Source: Flavobacteriales bacterium UBA972 (GTDB taxonomy: Bacteria; Bacteroidota; Bacteroidia; Flavobacteriales; Schleiferiaceae). Taken from it: a stretch of 32,041 nt of DNA. Under the pieces are notes generated by a model. It had not been told where the DNA came from. It made no database searches and saw only the letters and a program-made list of their open reading frames with translations. The DNA lies in contig DBBY01000011.1 in the NCBI GenBank assembly GCA_002292855.1, positions 1,551-33,591 on the forward strand. Direction: 5' to 3'. This document shows, piece by piece, positions 14,600 to 22,681 of the stretch. Made by a program: the position numbers and the translations under genes. Every line of letters starts with the position of its first letter. Positions within the stretch are counted from its first letter, which is position 1.

Positions 14600-16248
14600 A
14601 TTCTCTGATTCAGCTCCTTCAGGCCGAGACCAGCAGGCCTTGGACCTTCCTTGAGCTCGGCTTCTGGGTGTTTTTTGCCTTTGTATTTATAGGGTTTGCA
14701 TCGTTAGAGCGCAAGCTTGCTTTGCGCAACGCCTACTTGATGCTGGTCAGTTGGTTTTTCTACTACCATACGAGCCAGTGGTATGTGGTGCTCCTCATTT
14801 TTGCGACCAGCGTAGACTTCGGGGTGGCCCATGCTCTGCACCGAAGCGACAAACCTTGGCTGCGCAAGTTTCTTCTCGCGCTGAGTGTGGTGTCGAACCT
14901 GGGCGTCTTGTTCTTTTTTAAGTATGCCTACTTTGCGGCCGACGTTTGGAACGACCTAACGGGCTTAGCCTGGAATCCGACACCCTTTTGGGCGGGCTGG
15001 AGCAATGCTAGCCTGGGCACCGACTTTGTAGAAGACATGATTCTCCTGCCGGTCGGGATTTCTTTTTACACCTTTCAGTGCCTGAGCTATACCATTGACG
15101 TGTACCGCCGCAACCTAGAGCCCGTGGCTCGGTTTACCGATTTTGCCTTCTACGTCAGCTTCTTCCCCCAGCTCGTGGCCGGCCCCATCGTGCGTGCGAG
15201 CGATTTCGTGCCCCAGCTCTACCAGCCCTATCGGGTCACTCGGGCTCAGTTCGGCCTCGGACTTTTTTGGGTCGTCAATGGATTGCTTAAAAAAGTAATT
15301 CTAGCGGACTTTCTCGCGGTTCACCTGGTCGACCGAATTTTTAGCCAGCCCACCCTGTACACGGGCTGGGAGAATGCCCTCGGTCTGCTTGCCTACACCA
15401 TGCAGGTTTATGCCGACTTTAGCGGATACACCGACATTGCCATTGGAATCGCGCTTTGGATGGGCTTCACCCTGGCTCAAAATTTCAACTCGCCCTACAA
15501 GGCCAGCAGCGTCGGCGAATTTTGGAAGCGCTGGCATATGTCGCTATCGAGCTGGCTCAAAGACTACCTCTACATTCCCTTGGGGGGTAACCGCAGCGGG
15601 TCAGTGGCCAGCTACCTGCTCATTTTTGCAGGTCTCTTTGGGTTTGCTTTGACGGCAACTTCCTCTCTGGTTTCCTACCTGCTTGCCGGAGTTGTTTTGG
15701 TTTTTCTGCTGCTTTACCAGTTTATTCCGGCCTTTCGGCGCGGATTTAATACCAATGTCAACCTCATGCTGACCATGCTTTTGGGCGGACTCTGGCATGG
15801 TGCCTCCTGGAATTTTATGGTTTGGGGCGGACTCAACGGCCTCGGTCTGTTGGCGCACAAGCAGTGGTCCCGAATTCGGCCTTACCGCGTGGAAGGCTGG
15901 ATGGTCCGCGGCCTGGGTGTCTTGATTACGCTGCTGTTCATCACCTTTACCCGAATCTGGTTTCGGGCTCCCGACTGGTCTACGGCCATGTCTATTGTCA
16001 ATCAGCTGTCAACAGGCTGGAACGTAATTCCGTCGCTGGCAATGCTGGCTGCCTGGTGGCGCCCCGCCTTGATTTTGGCTTTGGGATTTGCGATTCACTG
16101 GATTCCAGAGCGCCATAAGGCCTGGTACCGCGACCGATTTGCCAACCTGAATCCCATTTTGCTGGCGGTTTTAAGCCTTGTCTCTATACTAGTGGCCTAC
16201 CAGTTTATGGCGGCAGAGAGCCAGCCCTTTATTTACTTTCAGTTTTAA
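14593..16248 (+). CDS. MBOAT-family membrane O-acyltransferase
   Basis: A 551-residue polytopic inner-membrane protein of the AlgI/DltB/PatA branch. It has the conserved FWKRWHMSLSSWLKDYLYIP followed by LGGNR, and the catalytic-His motif LGGLWHGASWNFMVWGG (His402 by codon count). Such proteins move acetyl, or sometimes longer acyl, groups from a cytoplasmic donor across the membrane to a periplasmic SGNH-type transferase that acylates a polysaccharide. ATG at 14593 overlaps the second SGNH gene by seven bases; extension to 14539 is rejected. Acceptor candidates are peptidoglycan, suggested by the LysM gene, or an exported polysaccharide. A short 28-bp gap separates it from convergent mltF. 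Confidence 0.93.
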   Translation: MVNSLIQLLQAETSRPWTFLELGFWVFFAFVFIGFASLERKLALRNAYLMLVSWFFYYHTSQWYVVLLIFATSVDFGVAHALHRSDKPWLRKFLLALSVVSNLGVLFFFKYAYFAADVWNDLTGLAWNPTPFWAGWSNASLGTDFVEDMILLPVGISFYTFQCLSYTIDVYRRNLEPVARFTDFAFYVSFFPQLVAGPIVRASDFVPQLYQPYRVTRAQFGLGLFWVVNGLLKKVILADFLAVHLVDRIFSQPTLYTGWENALGLLAYTMQVYADFSGYTDIAIGIALWMGFTLAQNFNSPYKASSVGEFWKRWHMSLSSWLKDYLYIPLGGNRSGSVASYLLIFAGLFGFALTATSSLVSYLLAGVVLVFLLLYQFIPAFRRGFNTNVNLMLTMLLGGLWHGASWNFMVWGGLNGLGLLAHKQWSRIRPYRVEGWMVRGLGVLITLLFITFTRIWFRAPDWSTAMSIVNQLSTGWNVIPSLAMLAAWWRPALILALGFAIHWIPERHKAWYRDRFANLNPILLAVLSLVSILVAYQFMAAESQPFIYFQF

Positions 16249-16276
16249 GGCCTCGGGCATCCTGGAGCTTCTGCCT

Positions 16277-17569
16277 CTAAGGCTGCTGCAAGGGCATGGA
16301 ACGCTGCCTTGCACGGCGCCAGGACTGAACGTAGCCCTGGTACTGCTGCGCCATGCTTCTCGTTTTGCTGGCATAGTGTCCACCAGGTCCCTTGGCCACC
16401 TGATCTACATGACCAAACCAGCGCGAAGGGTCGTAGCCCTTTGCTTTGGCCCGCTTGCGAGCGTCGAGCACTGGGCCGGGGCCGGTATTGTAGGATGCCA
16501 TTACAAACGACAGACGCTGGTCGTCGGGCACTCCGCGGTCTGCCCAGAATAGGTCGAGGTAGCGCAGGTAGCGAATTCCTACTTTTATGTTGGCTTTTGG
16601 ATTAAAAAGGTCAACGGGTCCTCGGTTCATGCGCGTTGCCGTTGCGGGCATGAGCTGCATTAATCCCACGGCTCCTGCGGGAGATATAATACTTGGATTA
16701 AACCGGCTTTCGGCAAAAACAAGCGCATTGAGGGTGAATCGGTTCCATCCGTCGTGACCCAGCAAGAGCGCGTCGTAGGTCGAAATCAAACTGTCTCGGT
16801 CGCTGGGCTTGGGAATGGGCTTGCGCGCAAGCGCTCCGCGAAGGCTACGGGTTTTGGATCCCTGAACCAGCTGGTTGAGTTCTTTGAGCAGCAGGCTGTC
16901 GCCCGGGCGCAGTGCCCAATGAAAGCTGCCCTTAGCAAGGTCGCGCCCCTTCTTGCCCCAGGATCGCAGCATGTAGTCGGGCAGTATCCATTGGGCTGAA
17001 TCGAGGTTGGCGAACCGAAACATCGAGGTGGCGGCCGGAACCACACTGAGTCCATCCGCTTCAAGCAACCAAAGCGGCTTGGGGTACTCCCCGGGAATTT
17101 GAATAGTTTCTGGTGCCGGTTTTTTCTTGGTTTTCTTGCTCTTTTTGCCTGTTTTTTTTACAGATTTTGGTTCGGGAATGCTGCCTGCGAGCTTCCAGGT
17201 AAAGCGGCGAACCGCCTTGGTTGCGGTCAGTTCAACGAGTCCCTCTTGGGGAATAGGCCCAACGGCGACGTCGGCTGTTCCGAGGCGCACGGCTTCGAGT
17301 GCTTCCTGCACCGAAGCGGCATACTGCCATTCAATAGAGTGACCAGTCTTGCGCCCCCACCACTCGAGCAGCTGCACGTCGTAGCCAAGCACCCGGCCTC
17401 CCTCTAGGTGCATTACCCCTAAATCCGGCACCACCACGACCCTTAGGTTCCCGGCACTCCAGACGTCGTTCCAGGTTGCCGTGCGGTCTAGTTCCAAAGT
17501 CGGATTCGGCGAACCCACCAAAAATGAAACGGCTACGATTATTAACAACCACCTCCAATGCTTGAACAT
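16277..17569 (-). CDS. mltF: MltF-like membrane-bound lytic transglycosylase
   Basis: A 430-residue two-domain protein. After an N-terminal signal/anchor (about 5-19) comes a solute-binding (SBP_bac_3) domain (about 38-255), then a lysozyme-like SLT domain (about 270-425) with catalytic Glu287 in FAESRFNPSIIS and the family motifs AGAVGLMQLMPATA and ASYNTGPGP. It cleaves peptidoglycan glycan strands without hydrolysis, giving 1,6-anhydro ends; the binding domain regulates activity in MltF. Unusual are a Lys-rich insert in the binding domain (about 136-151, KKSKKTKKK) and no lipobox Cys. It converges on the MBOAT operon; O-acetylated glycan typically resists such enzymes. Confidence 0.92.
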   Translation of the reverse strand: MFKHWRWLLIIVAVSFLVGSPNPTLELDRTATWNDVWSAGNLRVVVVPDLGVMHLEGGRVLGYDVQLLEWWGRKTGHSIEWQYAASVQEALEAVRLGTADVAVGPIPQEGLVELTATKAVRRFTWKLAGSIPEPKSVKKTGKKSKKTKKKPAPETIQIPGEYPKPLWLLEADGLSVVPAATSMFRFANLDSAQWILPDYMLRSWGKKGRDLAKGSFHWALRPGDSLLLKELNQLVQGSKTRSLRGALARKPIPKPSDRDSLISTYDALLLGHDGWNRFTLNALVFAESRFNPSIISPAGAVGLMQLMPATATRMNRGPVDLFNPKANIKVGIRYLRYLDLFWADRGVPDDQRLSFVMASYNTGPGPVLDARKRAKAKGYDPSRWFGHVDQVAKGPGGHYASKTRSMAQQYQGYVQSWRRARQRSMPLQQP

Positions 17570-17573
17570 TCCC

Positions 17574-17581
17574 CGAAGTTC
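17574..17581 (-). promoter_or_regulatory. Possible degenerate -7 element of mltF
   Basis: GAACTTCG on the minus strand keeps four of six fixed TAnnTTTG positions and is followed by GGGA and the ATG, the same spacer as at ccmB. It lies inside the near-palindrome CCGAAGTTCGG (17573-17583), which could instead be a protein-binding site. Confidence 0.25.
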
Positions 17582-17595
17582 GGCACTCAGGGGCT

Positions 17596-17603
17596 TACTT
17601 TTG
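17596..17603 (+). promoter_or_regulatory. Possible -7 promoter element of gcvT
   Basis: TACTTTTG matches TAnnTTTG fully, but lies 141 bases before the gcvT ATG, implying a long leader of about 135 bases. The gap 17570-17744 is the longest in the window; I see no known riboswitch fold in it. No -33 TTG at 17-23 bases. Confidence 0.4.
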
Positions 17604-17744
17604 CACCGGTATGGACTCAGGCTTAAAATTCCGAATTATGAAACGCTGCGACGCAGGCTGTCTTTGCCCTATAAACCACCCGAGCACGCAAGCATAAACA
17701 GCAGCGATAAAACCTTAAATAGCAACAAACGACCTTCTAAAACC

Positions 17745-18839
17745 ATGGAAAACCTCAAGAAGACCGCCCTTTATGACCTTCACTGCGCGTTGGGCGCCAA
17801 AATGGTCCCCTTTGCCGGCTACGATATGCCCGTGCAGTATGCTGGGGTCAGCCACGAGCACCACGTGGTTCGCAGCAAGGTGGGCATGTTTGACGTGTCG
17901 CACATGGGCCAGTTTTGGGTGGAAGGCTCTGAGGCTATGGCCTTTATTAACTCCGTCACCAGCAACGACGTCAGTAAGCTAACCGAGGGCAAGGTGCAGT
18001 ACAGCTGCCTGCCCAATGCAACGGGCGGAATCGTCGATGATCTTCTGGTGTATTGCGTTAGTCCGACCCTGTACATGCTTGTGGTGAACGCGAGCAACAT
18101 AGCCAAAGACTGGGCCTGGCTTAGTCAGTTTGCACCGAATTATGCAGTGAGCATGAGGGATGCCTCCGACGACACCGCGCTCATCGCCGTGCAGGGACCG
18201 CTCGCCGCTAAGGCAATTCAGTCGCTAACCAACCTTGATCTGGCGGCCATGACCTACTACACCTTTGGAACAGGGAGCTTTGCAGGGGCCGAGGGCATCT
18301 TGGTCAGCGCCACAGGCTACACCGGCTCGGGCGGATTTGAGATCTACCTGCCCAATGCGCATGCAGCGGCGGCCTGGGATGCCATTATGAAGGCTGGCGC
18401 AGCATTCGGACTTGAACCCATTGGTTTGGGTGCTCGCGATACCCTGCGCCTGGAGATGGGCTTCTGCCTGTACGGCAACGACATTGACGATGCAACCTCG
18501 CCGATCGAGGCAGGCCTGTCGTGGATCACCAAATTCACCAAAGACTTCACGAATTCCGCTGCATTAAAAGCCCAGAAGGAGCAGGGGGTGACCCGCAAAC
18601 TGGTGGGCATCAAGCTTCTCGAGCGAGGCGTTCCGCGCCATGGCTACCCCATTCTCAACGAGCAGGGTGAGTCGGTGGGCGAGGTAACCAGCGGAACCAT
18701 GGCTCCATCGCTCAACGAGGCGATAGGCATGGCCTACGTGCCCAGCGACTTGGCTTCGCCAGGCAGCAGGGTATGGGTCGAGGTTCGGGGCAAGGCCCTA
18801 GGTGCCGAGGTGGTTTCGCTGCCTTTCTACAAGGCCTAA
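17745..18839 (+). CDS. gcvT: Glycine cleavage system T protein (aminomethyltransferase)
   Basis: A 364-residue cytoplasmic enzyme that transfers the aminomethyl carbon from lipoylated GcvH to tetrahydrofolate, releasing ammonia. The N-terminus KTALYDLHCALGAKMVPFAG and the stretch VRSKVGMFDVSHMGQ are signature GcvT, as are YTGSGGFEIYL (folate-binding region) and LGARDTLRLEMGFCLYGND. The C-terminal barrel has GEVTSGTMAPSLNEAIGMAY. Length is normal. ATG at 17745 fits the family start; an open frame back to 17481 runs over mltF and is rejected. gcvH and gcvP are not nearby, common in Bacteroidota where the genes are dispersed. It converges with the HtrA gene across 27 bases. Confidence 0.96.
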   Translation: MENLKKTALYDLHCALGAKMVPFAGYDMPVQYAGVSHEHHVVRSKVGMFDVSHMGQFWVEGSEAMAFINSVTSNDVSKLTEGKVQYSCLPNATGGIVDDLLVYCVSPTLYMLVVNASNIAKDWAWLSQFAPNYAVSMRDASDDTALIAVQGPLAAKAIQSLTNLDLAAMTYYTFGTGSFAGAEGILVSATGYTGSGGFEIYLPNAHAAAAWDAIMKAGAAFGLEPIGLGARDTLRLEMGFCLYGNDIDDATSPIEAGLSWITKFTKDFTNSAALKAQKEQGVTRKLVGIKLLERGVPRHGYPILNEQGESVGEVTSGTMAPSLNEAIGMAYVPSDLASPGSRVWVEVRGKALGAEVVSLPFYKA

Positions 18840-18866
18840 GAGACGGATTTTCTCCCTGCTGCTCCC

Positions 18867-20312
18867 TTAAAGAGCAAAGGCAAAGACGTCGGCACTTCCG
18901 TTGGGGCGGTATCCTTGAAGGAGCACTCCGTCTCCGGGACCAAGTTCGCCCAAAATGGCGGCGACGTCTTGGGCACTAGAGACCAATTTGTTATTCAACT
19001 TAACCAGGATGAAGCCTTTGGGAACACCAGCCTGGGCGAGTTTACCTTCTCCGGGATTGGTAATTCGCACGCCCGACCTGAGGCCGTACCGAGCCTTATC
19101 GTTGGGAGAAAGGGGCTCAAATTCAGCCCCTAACGAGGATGAGACCGCTAAATCTTCTTTTTTGAGCACGTCGGTGGTGCCCTGACGGTTGCGCAGCACC
19201 ACGTTAAAGACCTTCTCTTTGCCATCGCGAAGAACCACCACCGATACCTTGTCGCCAGGGCGGCGGCTGCCGATAACTTCGAGCAGTTCCGACATTTTTT
19301 TGACGGATTTCTCGCCTGCTTGAACCACAATATCACCCTTTTTGATTCCAGCTGCCGCAGCGGCTCCGTCTTCGGTTACGCCAGACACATAGACGCCCTG
19401 CGTTTCTTTAATTCCTTGCTCCTTGGCAAGTTCTGGAGTGATGTCCGCAATGTTTACTCCCAGGTAGGCTCGCTGCACCACCCCGTGCTTGGTAAGGTCA
19501 TCCACCACCTTGCGCACAATGTTGGCGGGAATAGCAAATCCGTAGCCCTCATAGCTTCCGGTACGGGTGGAGATGGCGGTATTGATTCCAATTAAATCAC
19601 CCCGCGTATTGATTAAGGCGCCGCCGGAGTTTCCGGGGTTGACGGCCGCATCGGTTTGTATGAAGGCTTCAATGGCTGACTGGTTGTCAATGATGTTGAT
19701 GTTCCTGCCTCGGGCACTAATGATTCCGGCCGTGACCGTACTGTTGAGGTTGAAGGGATTGCCCACGGCGAGCACCCACTCTCCCAGGCGTACTTCGTCG
19801 CTGTTGGCAAAGGCCAGCGCCGGGAGGTTTTCGGCCTCAATTTTTAGCACGGCAAGATCGGTGGTGGGATCAATTCCGACGACCTTGGCGAGGTATTCCT
19901 TGTTGTTGTTCAGGCTCACTTTAACTTCCTTGGCCTTGTCAATGACGTGGTTGTTGGTTACAATGTAGCCGTCGCTGCTGATTATTACGCCTGATCCTGA
20001 GCCCTGAACGACCCGCGGCTGCATCTGGCTGCCTTCTCCAAATCCAAAGAAGAACTCGTTAAATGGGTTAAACGTGTAACCCTGCTCCACGGATGTTTTG
20101 ACGTGCACTACGGCATTGACGGCCATCTCTGCGGCGGCGCTAAAGTCCGTAGATGAAACCAGCGCAGGACGATTGCCGACGAGGGTCGCGCTCGATTCGC
20201 TCCAGCTTGACGTGGGAGAATCCGTGCTGCTAAAAACGTTGTAGAGGGCGGCACCGCCTGCTCCGGCAGCGAGGGCAAGGGCTCCAAGGGCAACTAGGGT
20301 TTTGGTATTCAT
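18867..20312 (-). CDS. degP: HtrA/DegP-family periplasmic serine protease
   Basis: A 481-residue envelope protease and chaperone for misfolded proteins. It has an N-terminal signal/anchor (about 5-26) and a trypsin-like domain with triad His122 (TNNHVID), Asp152 (TTDLAVLKI) and Ser229 (NPGNSGGALIN). PDZ1 (about 283-372, AYLGVNIADI) and a second more divergent PDZ (about 395-478) follow. The layout equals DegP/DegQ; which of these it resembles functionally is not visible. The 71-bp gap to dapF holds overlapping promoters and a 12-base tandem repeat in the presumed htrA leader. Confidence 0.95.
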   Translation of the reverse strand: MNTKTLVALGALALAAGAGGAALYNVFSSTDSPTSSWSESSATLVGNRPALVSSTDFSAAAEMAVNAVVHVKTSVEQGYTFNPFNEFFFGFGEGSQMQPRVVQGSGSGVIISSDGYIVTNNHVIDKAKEVKVSLNNNKEYLAKVVGIDPTTDLAVLKIEAENLPALAFANSDEVRLGEWVLAVGNPFNLNSTVTAGIISARGRNINIIDNQSAIEAFIQTDAAVNPGNSGGALINTRGDLIGINTAISTRTGSYEGYGFAIPANIVRKVVDDLTKHGVVQRAYLGVNIADITPELAKEQGIKETQGVYVSGVTEDGAAAAAGIKKGDIVVQAGEKSVKKMSELLEVIGSRRPGDKVSVVVLRDGKEKVFNVVLRNRQGTTDVLKKEDLAVSSSLGAEFEPLSPNDKARYGLRSGVRITNPGEGKLAQAGVPKGFILVKLNNKLVSSAQDVAAILGELGPGDGVLLQGYRPNGSADVFAFAL

Positions 20313-20318
20313 TGTTTG

Positions 20319-20342
20319 TTAATGATTGGGTTAATGATTGGA
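20319..20342. repeat. Two tandem 12-base repeats in the htrA leader
   Basis: TTAATGATTGGG (20319-20330) is followed directly by TTAATGATTGGA (20331-20342), 11 of 12 identical, seven bases upstream of the htrA start. It could be an operator or an mRNA element; chance duplication is possible. Confidence 0.6.
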
Positions 20343-20370
20343 AGGGGGAATCCAAAAACTGTTCCACTGC

Positions 20371-20379
20371 CTAAATTAG
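20371..20379. promoter_or_regulatory. Overlapping divergent -7 elements for htrA and dapF
   Basis: The palindrome CTAAATTAG reads TAAATTAG on the plus strand, one base off TAnnTTTG and four bases before the dapF ATG, and TAATTTAG on the minus strand, also one base off, 58 bases before htrA. The two promoters would share the same bases. Confidence 0.4.
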
Positions 20380-20383
20380 CGCC

Positions 20384-21154
20384 ATGTTCCGTCGATTTGT
20401 GAAGTACCATGGCAGTGGCAACGATTTTGTGGTCGTTTTGGCTCCTTTGGATGCCACTTTTTCTGCGGTTATAGTTGCGGACATTTGCCACCGACAGTTC
20501 GGAGTGGGTGCCGACGGCTTCATGGCCGTTGGGCCTGCCAAGGCAGCGGACTTTAGGGTAGACTACTACAATGCCGACGGGCGTTTGGGTTCTTTGTGCG
20601 GCAACGGCGCTCGCTGCGCGGTGGACTTTGCCCGGAGCCAAGGCCTTTTTGAGGGATTGAGCTGCACTCTGGAGGCGGCAGACGGCATTCACCACGCCCA
20701 CTATCGAGAAGACGGGATGGTCTCCGTCCAGTTCGCCGACGCCGCTTTGCCTCTTGCCCAGCACGGCGGATGGTTCGTAGATACCGGATCGCCGCACCAT
20801 GTGTCGCTTGTGGATTCGCTCGATTCAATCGATGCAGTAGGGGAGGGCCGCGCCCTGCGCTTTGGAGTTTATGCGCCTTCCGGCGCCAACATCAACTGGA
20901 TGGAGCGTCGCGGCAGTTCCTGCGCCATGAGAACCTACGAGCGTGGCGTAGAAAACGAAACACTGAGCTGCGGCACGGGGGCCGTCGCAGCCGCCTTGGT
21001 TGCCAACCAGCAGTGGGGTTTGGCTAGTCCCGTCTCCTTAGAAGCTCCGGGCGGAATTCTCGAGGTTGCCTTCAAAGCGGAGCCTCACGGCTTTAGCCAT
21101 ATTGTACTCACGGGGCCGGTGGCTCGCGTTTTTGAGGGAGAATGGACGGCCTGA
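20384..21154 (+). CDS. dapF: Diaminopimelate epimerase
   Basis: A 256-residue cytoplasmic enzyme converting LL- to meso-diaminopimelate for lysine and peptidoglycan synthesis, without a cofactor. Both catalytic cysteines are present: Cys72 in SLCGNGARCA and Cys196 in LSCGTGAVAAAL. The N-terminal KYHGSGNDFVV is the family signature. Length is at the short end of the normal range. The start follows a TAAATTAG box by four bases. Its last 13 bases overlap the GNAT gene, making a dapF-GNAT-mltG operon that ties precursor supply to wall synthesis. Confidence 0.96.
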   Translation: MFRRFVKYHGSGNDFVVVLAPLDATFSAVIVADICHRQFGVGADGFMAVGPAKAADFRVDYYNADGRLGSLCGNGARCAVDFARSQGLFEGLSCTLEAADGIHHAHYREDGMVSVQFADAALPLAQHGGWFVDTGSPHHVSLVDSLDSIDAVGEGRALRFGVYAPSGANINWMERRGSSCAMRTYERGVENETLSCGTGAVAAALVANQQWGLASPVSLEAPGGILEVAFKAEPHGFSHIVLTGPVARVFEGEWTA

Positions 21155-21642
21155 GCCTTAGGGCCTTGGAGCCTGAAGACCTCGACCTCTTGGTGCGCTG
21201 GGAAGCGGACCATGCCGATGCAGGCCTTCGCGTCTCTCCCTACAGCCGTGCTGTGCTAAGCCGCTATCTTGAGGAGTCCCACCGGGATTTTTGGGATGCG
21301 GGGCAGGTGCGCTTTGTGCTTTGCGACCCTTCGGGCAGAGCGGTCGGTCTTTTTGACCTATTTAACGCGCAGCCGGTGCACCAGCGCGCCGAAGTTGCGC
21401 TGCTTGTTGACCCTTCGGTGCGCAAGCAAGGTCTAGGCAAAAGCGGACTTTTACTCATAGAACAGTGGGCCTTTGGCCGTGCTGGTCTGCGCAGTCTTTA
21501 TGCCGAAGTTTTTACCGATAATGCACCGGCACTGCGTGTTTTTGCCTCCAGCGGATACCAGTCTGCGGGAGTACTCAAGGCATGGTACCGAGTGGGGCGC
21601 GAGTTTCGAGATACGGAACTTTTTCAGCGTTTGCGTTCATGA
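21142..21642 (+). CDS. GNAT-family N-acetyltransferase
   Basis: A 166-residue acetyl-CoA-dependent acetyltransferase of the RimJ/RimL/SpeG type. It begins LSLRALEPEDLDLLVRWE; the acetyl-CoA-binding motif A appears as VALLVDPSVRKQGLGKSGLL (about 87-106) and the C-terminal part has YAEVFTDNAPALRVFASSGY. The substrate, ribosomal protein, small amine or other, cannot be deduced. It overlaps dapF by 13 bases and the mltG start by four (ATGA), so it is translated with them; that placement may only be convenience. Confidence 0.9.
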   Translation: MDGLSLRALEPEDLDLLVRWEADHADAGLRVSPYSRAVLSRYLEESHRDFWDAGQVRFVLCDPSGRAVGLFDLFNAQPVHQRAEVALLVDPSVRKQGLGKSGLLLIEQWAFGRAGLRSLYAEVFTDNAPALRVFASSGYQSAGVLKAWYRVGREFRDTELFQRLRS

Positions 21643-22637
21643 GAAAGCGGTCTCGAAGGCCTCGTTCGCATTGGCCTCGCTGGTTGCTGCTGCTTTTTGC
21701 CCTTGGAGCCGCAGCGCTTGTGTTTTGGCCATCCCAGGACTTTAATCCGCACAAGGTCGCTATCGACGTTCCACAAACCGACCGGCGCGTGATGGCCTTA
21801 TTGGATAGCATAGCTTCGGCCAATCCTGAAGTTAGTTTAAACCTGCTGCGTTTTGGGGCCATGGTCCAGGGGGACTTTGTGGTTCCTGCTGGCTACTATG
21901 AAATTGCTCCGAGTGATCCATGGTGGCGCAGCCTTCACAGACTAAGAATGGGCTACGAGACTCCGCGTCGCCTGGTTGTGAGAGCTTACCAAGGCCGAGG
22001 CAGTTTGGTGCGCCATTTGGCGAGCGTTATGCATCCTAGCCCCTCAGAGTTTGATGTTGCCCTGTTTCAAGGAGACAGTTGCGTACCCCTTTTGCCCAAT
22101 ACCTATGAGGTTTATGCCTCCTTGAGCCCCCAAGAATTTGCAGATCGCATGGGGCGCGAGTTCGACGCATTTTGGAATGCCAACCGTATGGAATCTGCTA
22201 ATGCGCTCAAGCTGACTCGCTACGAGGTCACCATTCTGGCTAGTATTGTGCAAGCGGAATCCAAGGAACCCGCAGAATGGTCCCGAATTGCGGGGGTTTA
22301 TCTGTCGCGTCTTCGCAAGGGAATGCGCTTGGAGGCCGATCCTACGGTGGTTTTTGCCGTGCTTGACCGCAAGCTTGCTCCAGAACCTATTCGTCGCGTT
22401 ACGGGGAGCATGCTGCGCCTGGAGCACCCCTACAATACCTACCGCAGCAAGGGTCTCCCTCCGGGTCCCTTGGCAACCGTGCATCCTCCGGTTATTGACA
22501 GTGTGCTGGCGGCGCGACCCAATGGCGAACTCTTTTTTTGTGCGAATCCGTCCAAGCCAGGTTTTCACCTGTTTGCCAAGACCTATGCGGAGCATCTTGC
22601 CTACCGCAAACGCTACCTAAGGTTCATCACTAAATAG
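21639..22637 (+). CDS. mltG: Endolytic transglycosylase MltG (YceG-like)
   Basis: A 332-residue inner-membrane protein with a basic N-terminus, one membrane segment (about 14-30) and a periplasmic YceG domain. MltG cuts nascent glycan strands and limits their length. The catalytic Glu is Glu207 in ASIVQAESKEPAEW; GVYLSRLRKGMRLEADPTV and YNTYRSKGLPPGPLA are typical family stretches. The ATG at 21639 overlaps the GNAT stop (ATGA) and gives the expected basic, membrane-anchored start; extension to 21582 is rejected. A hairpin begins at its stop codon. Confidence 0.95.
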   Translation: MRKRSRRPRSHWPRWLLLLFALGAAALVFWPSQDFNPHKVAIDVPQTDRRVMALLDSIASANPEVSLNLLRFGAMVQGDFVVPAGYYEIAPSDPWWRSLHRLRMGYETPRRLVVRAYQGRGSLVRHLASVMHPSPSEFDVALFQGDSCVPLLPNTYEVYASLSPQEFADRMGREFDAFWNANRMESANALKLTRYEVTILASIVQAESKEPAEWSRIAGVYLSRLRKGMRLEADPTVVFAVLDRKLAPEPIRRVTGSMLRLEHPYNTYRSKGLPPGPLATVHPPVIDSVLAARPNGELFFCANPSKPGFHLFAKTYAEHLAYRKRYLRFITK

Positions 22638-22663
22638 CAATGGCCCACAGGGTGGGCCATTGC
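22637..22663. terminator. Shared hairpin terminator between mltG and the T9SS gene
   Basis: GCAATGGCCCAC pairs perfectly with GTGGGCCATTGC (12 pairs) around a three-base loop, between two convergent genes. T-runs on both sides are weak (GTTGGTTG on plus, TATTTAG on minus), so termination may be partial or factor-assisted. Confidence 0.75.
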
Positions 22664-22681
22664 GTTGGTTGATTAGCGACT

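Noticed and set aside
17481..17744. N-terminal extension of GcvT
   Set aside because: It overlaps mltF and the promoter region; GcvT proteins start at the equivalent of 17745.
17604..17744. Glycine riboswitch before gcvT
   Set aside because: I could not find the paired conserved cores of a glycine aptamer in this leader.
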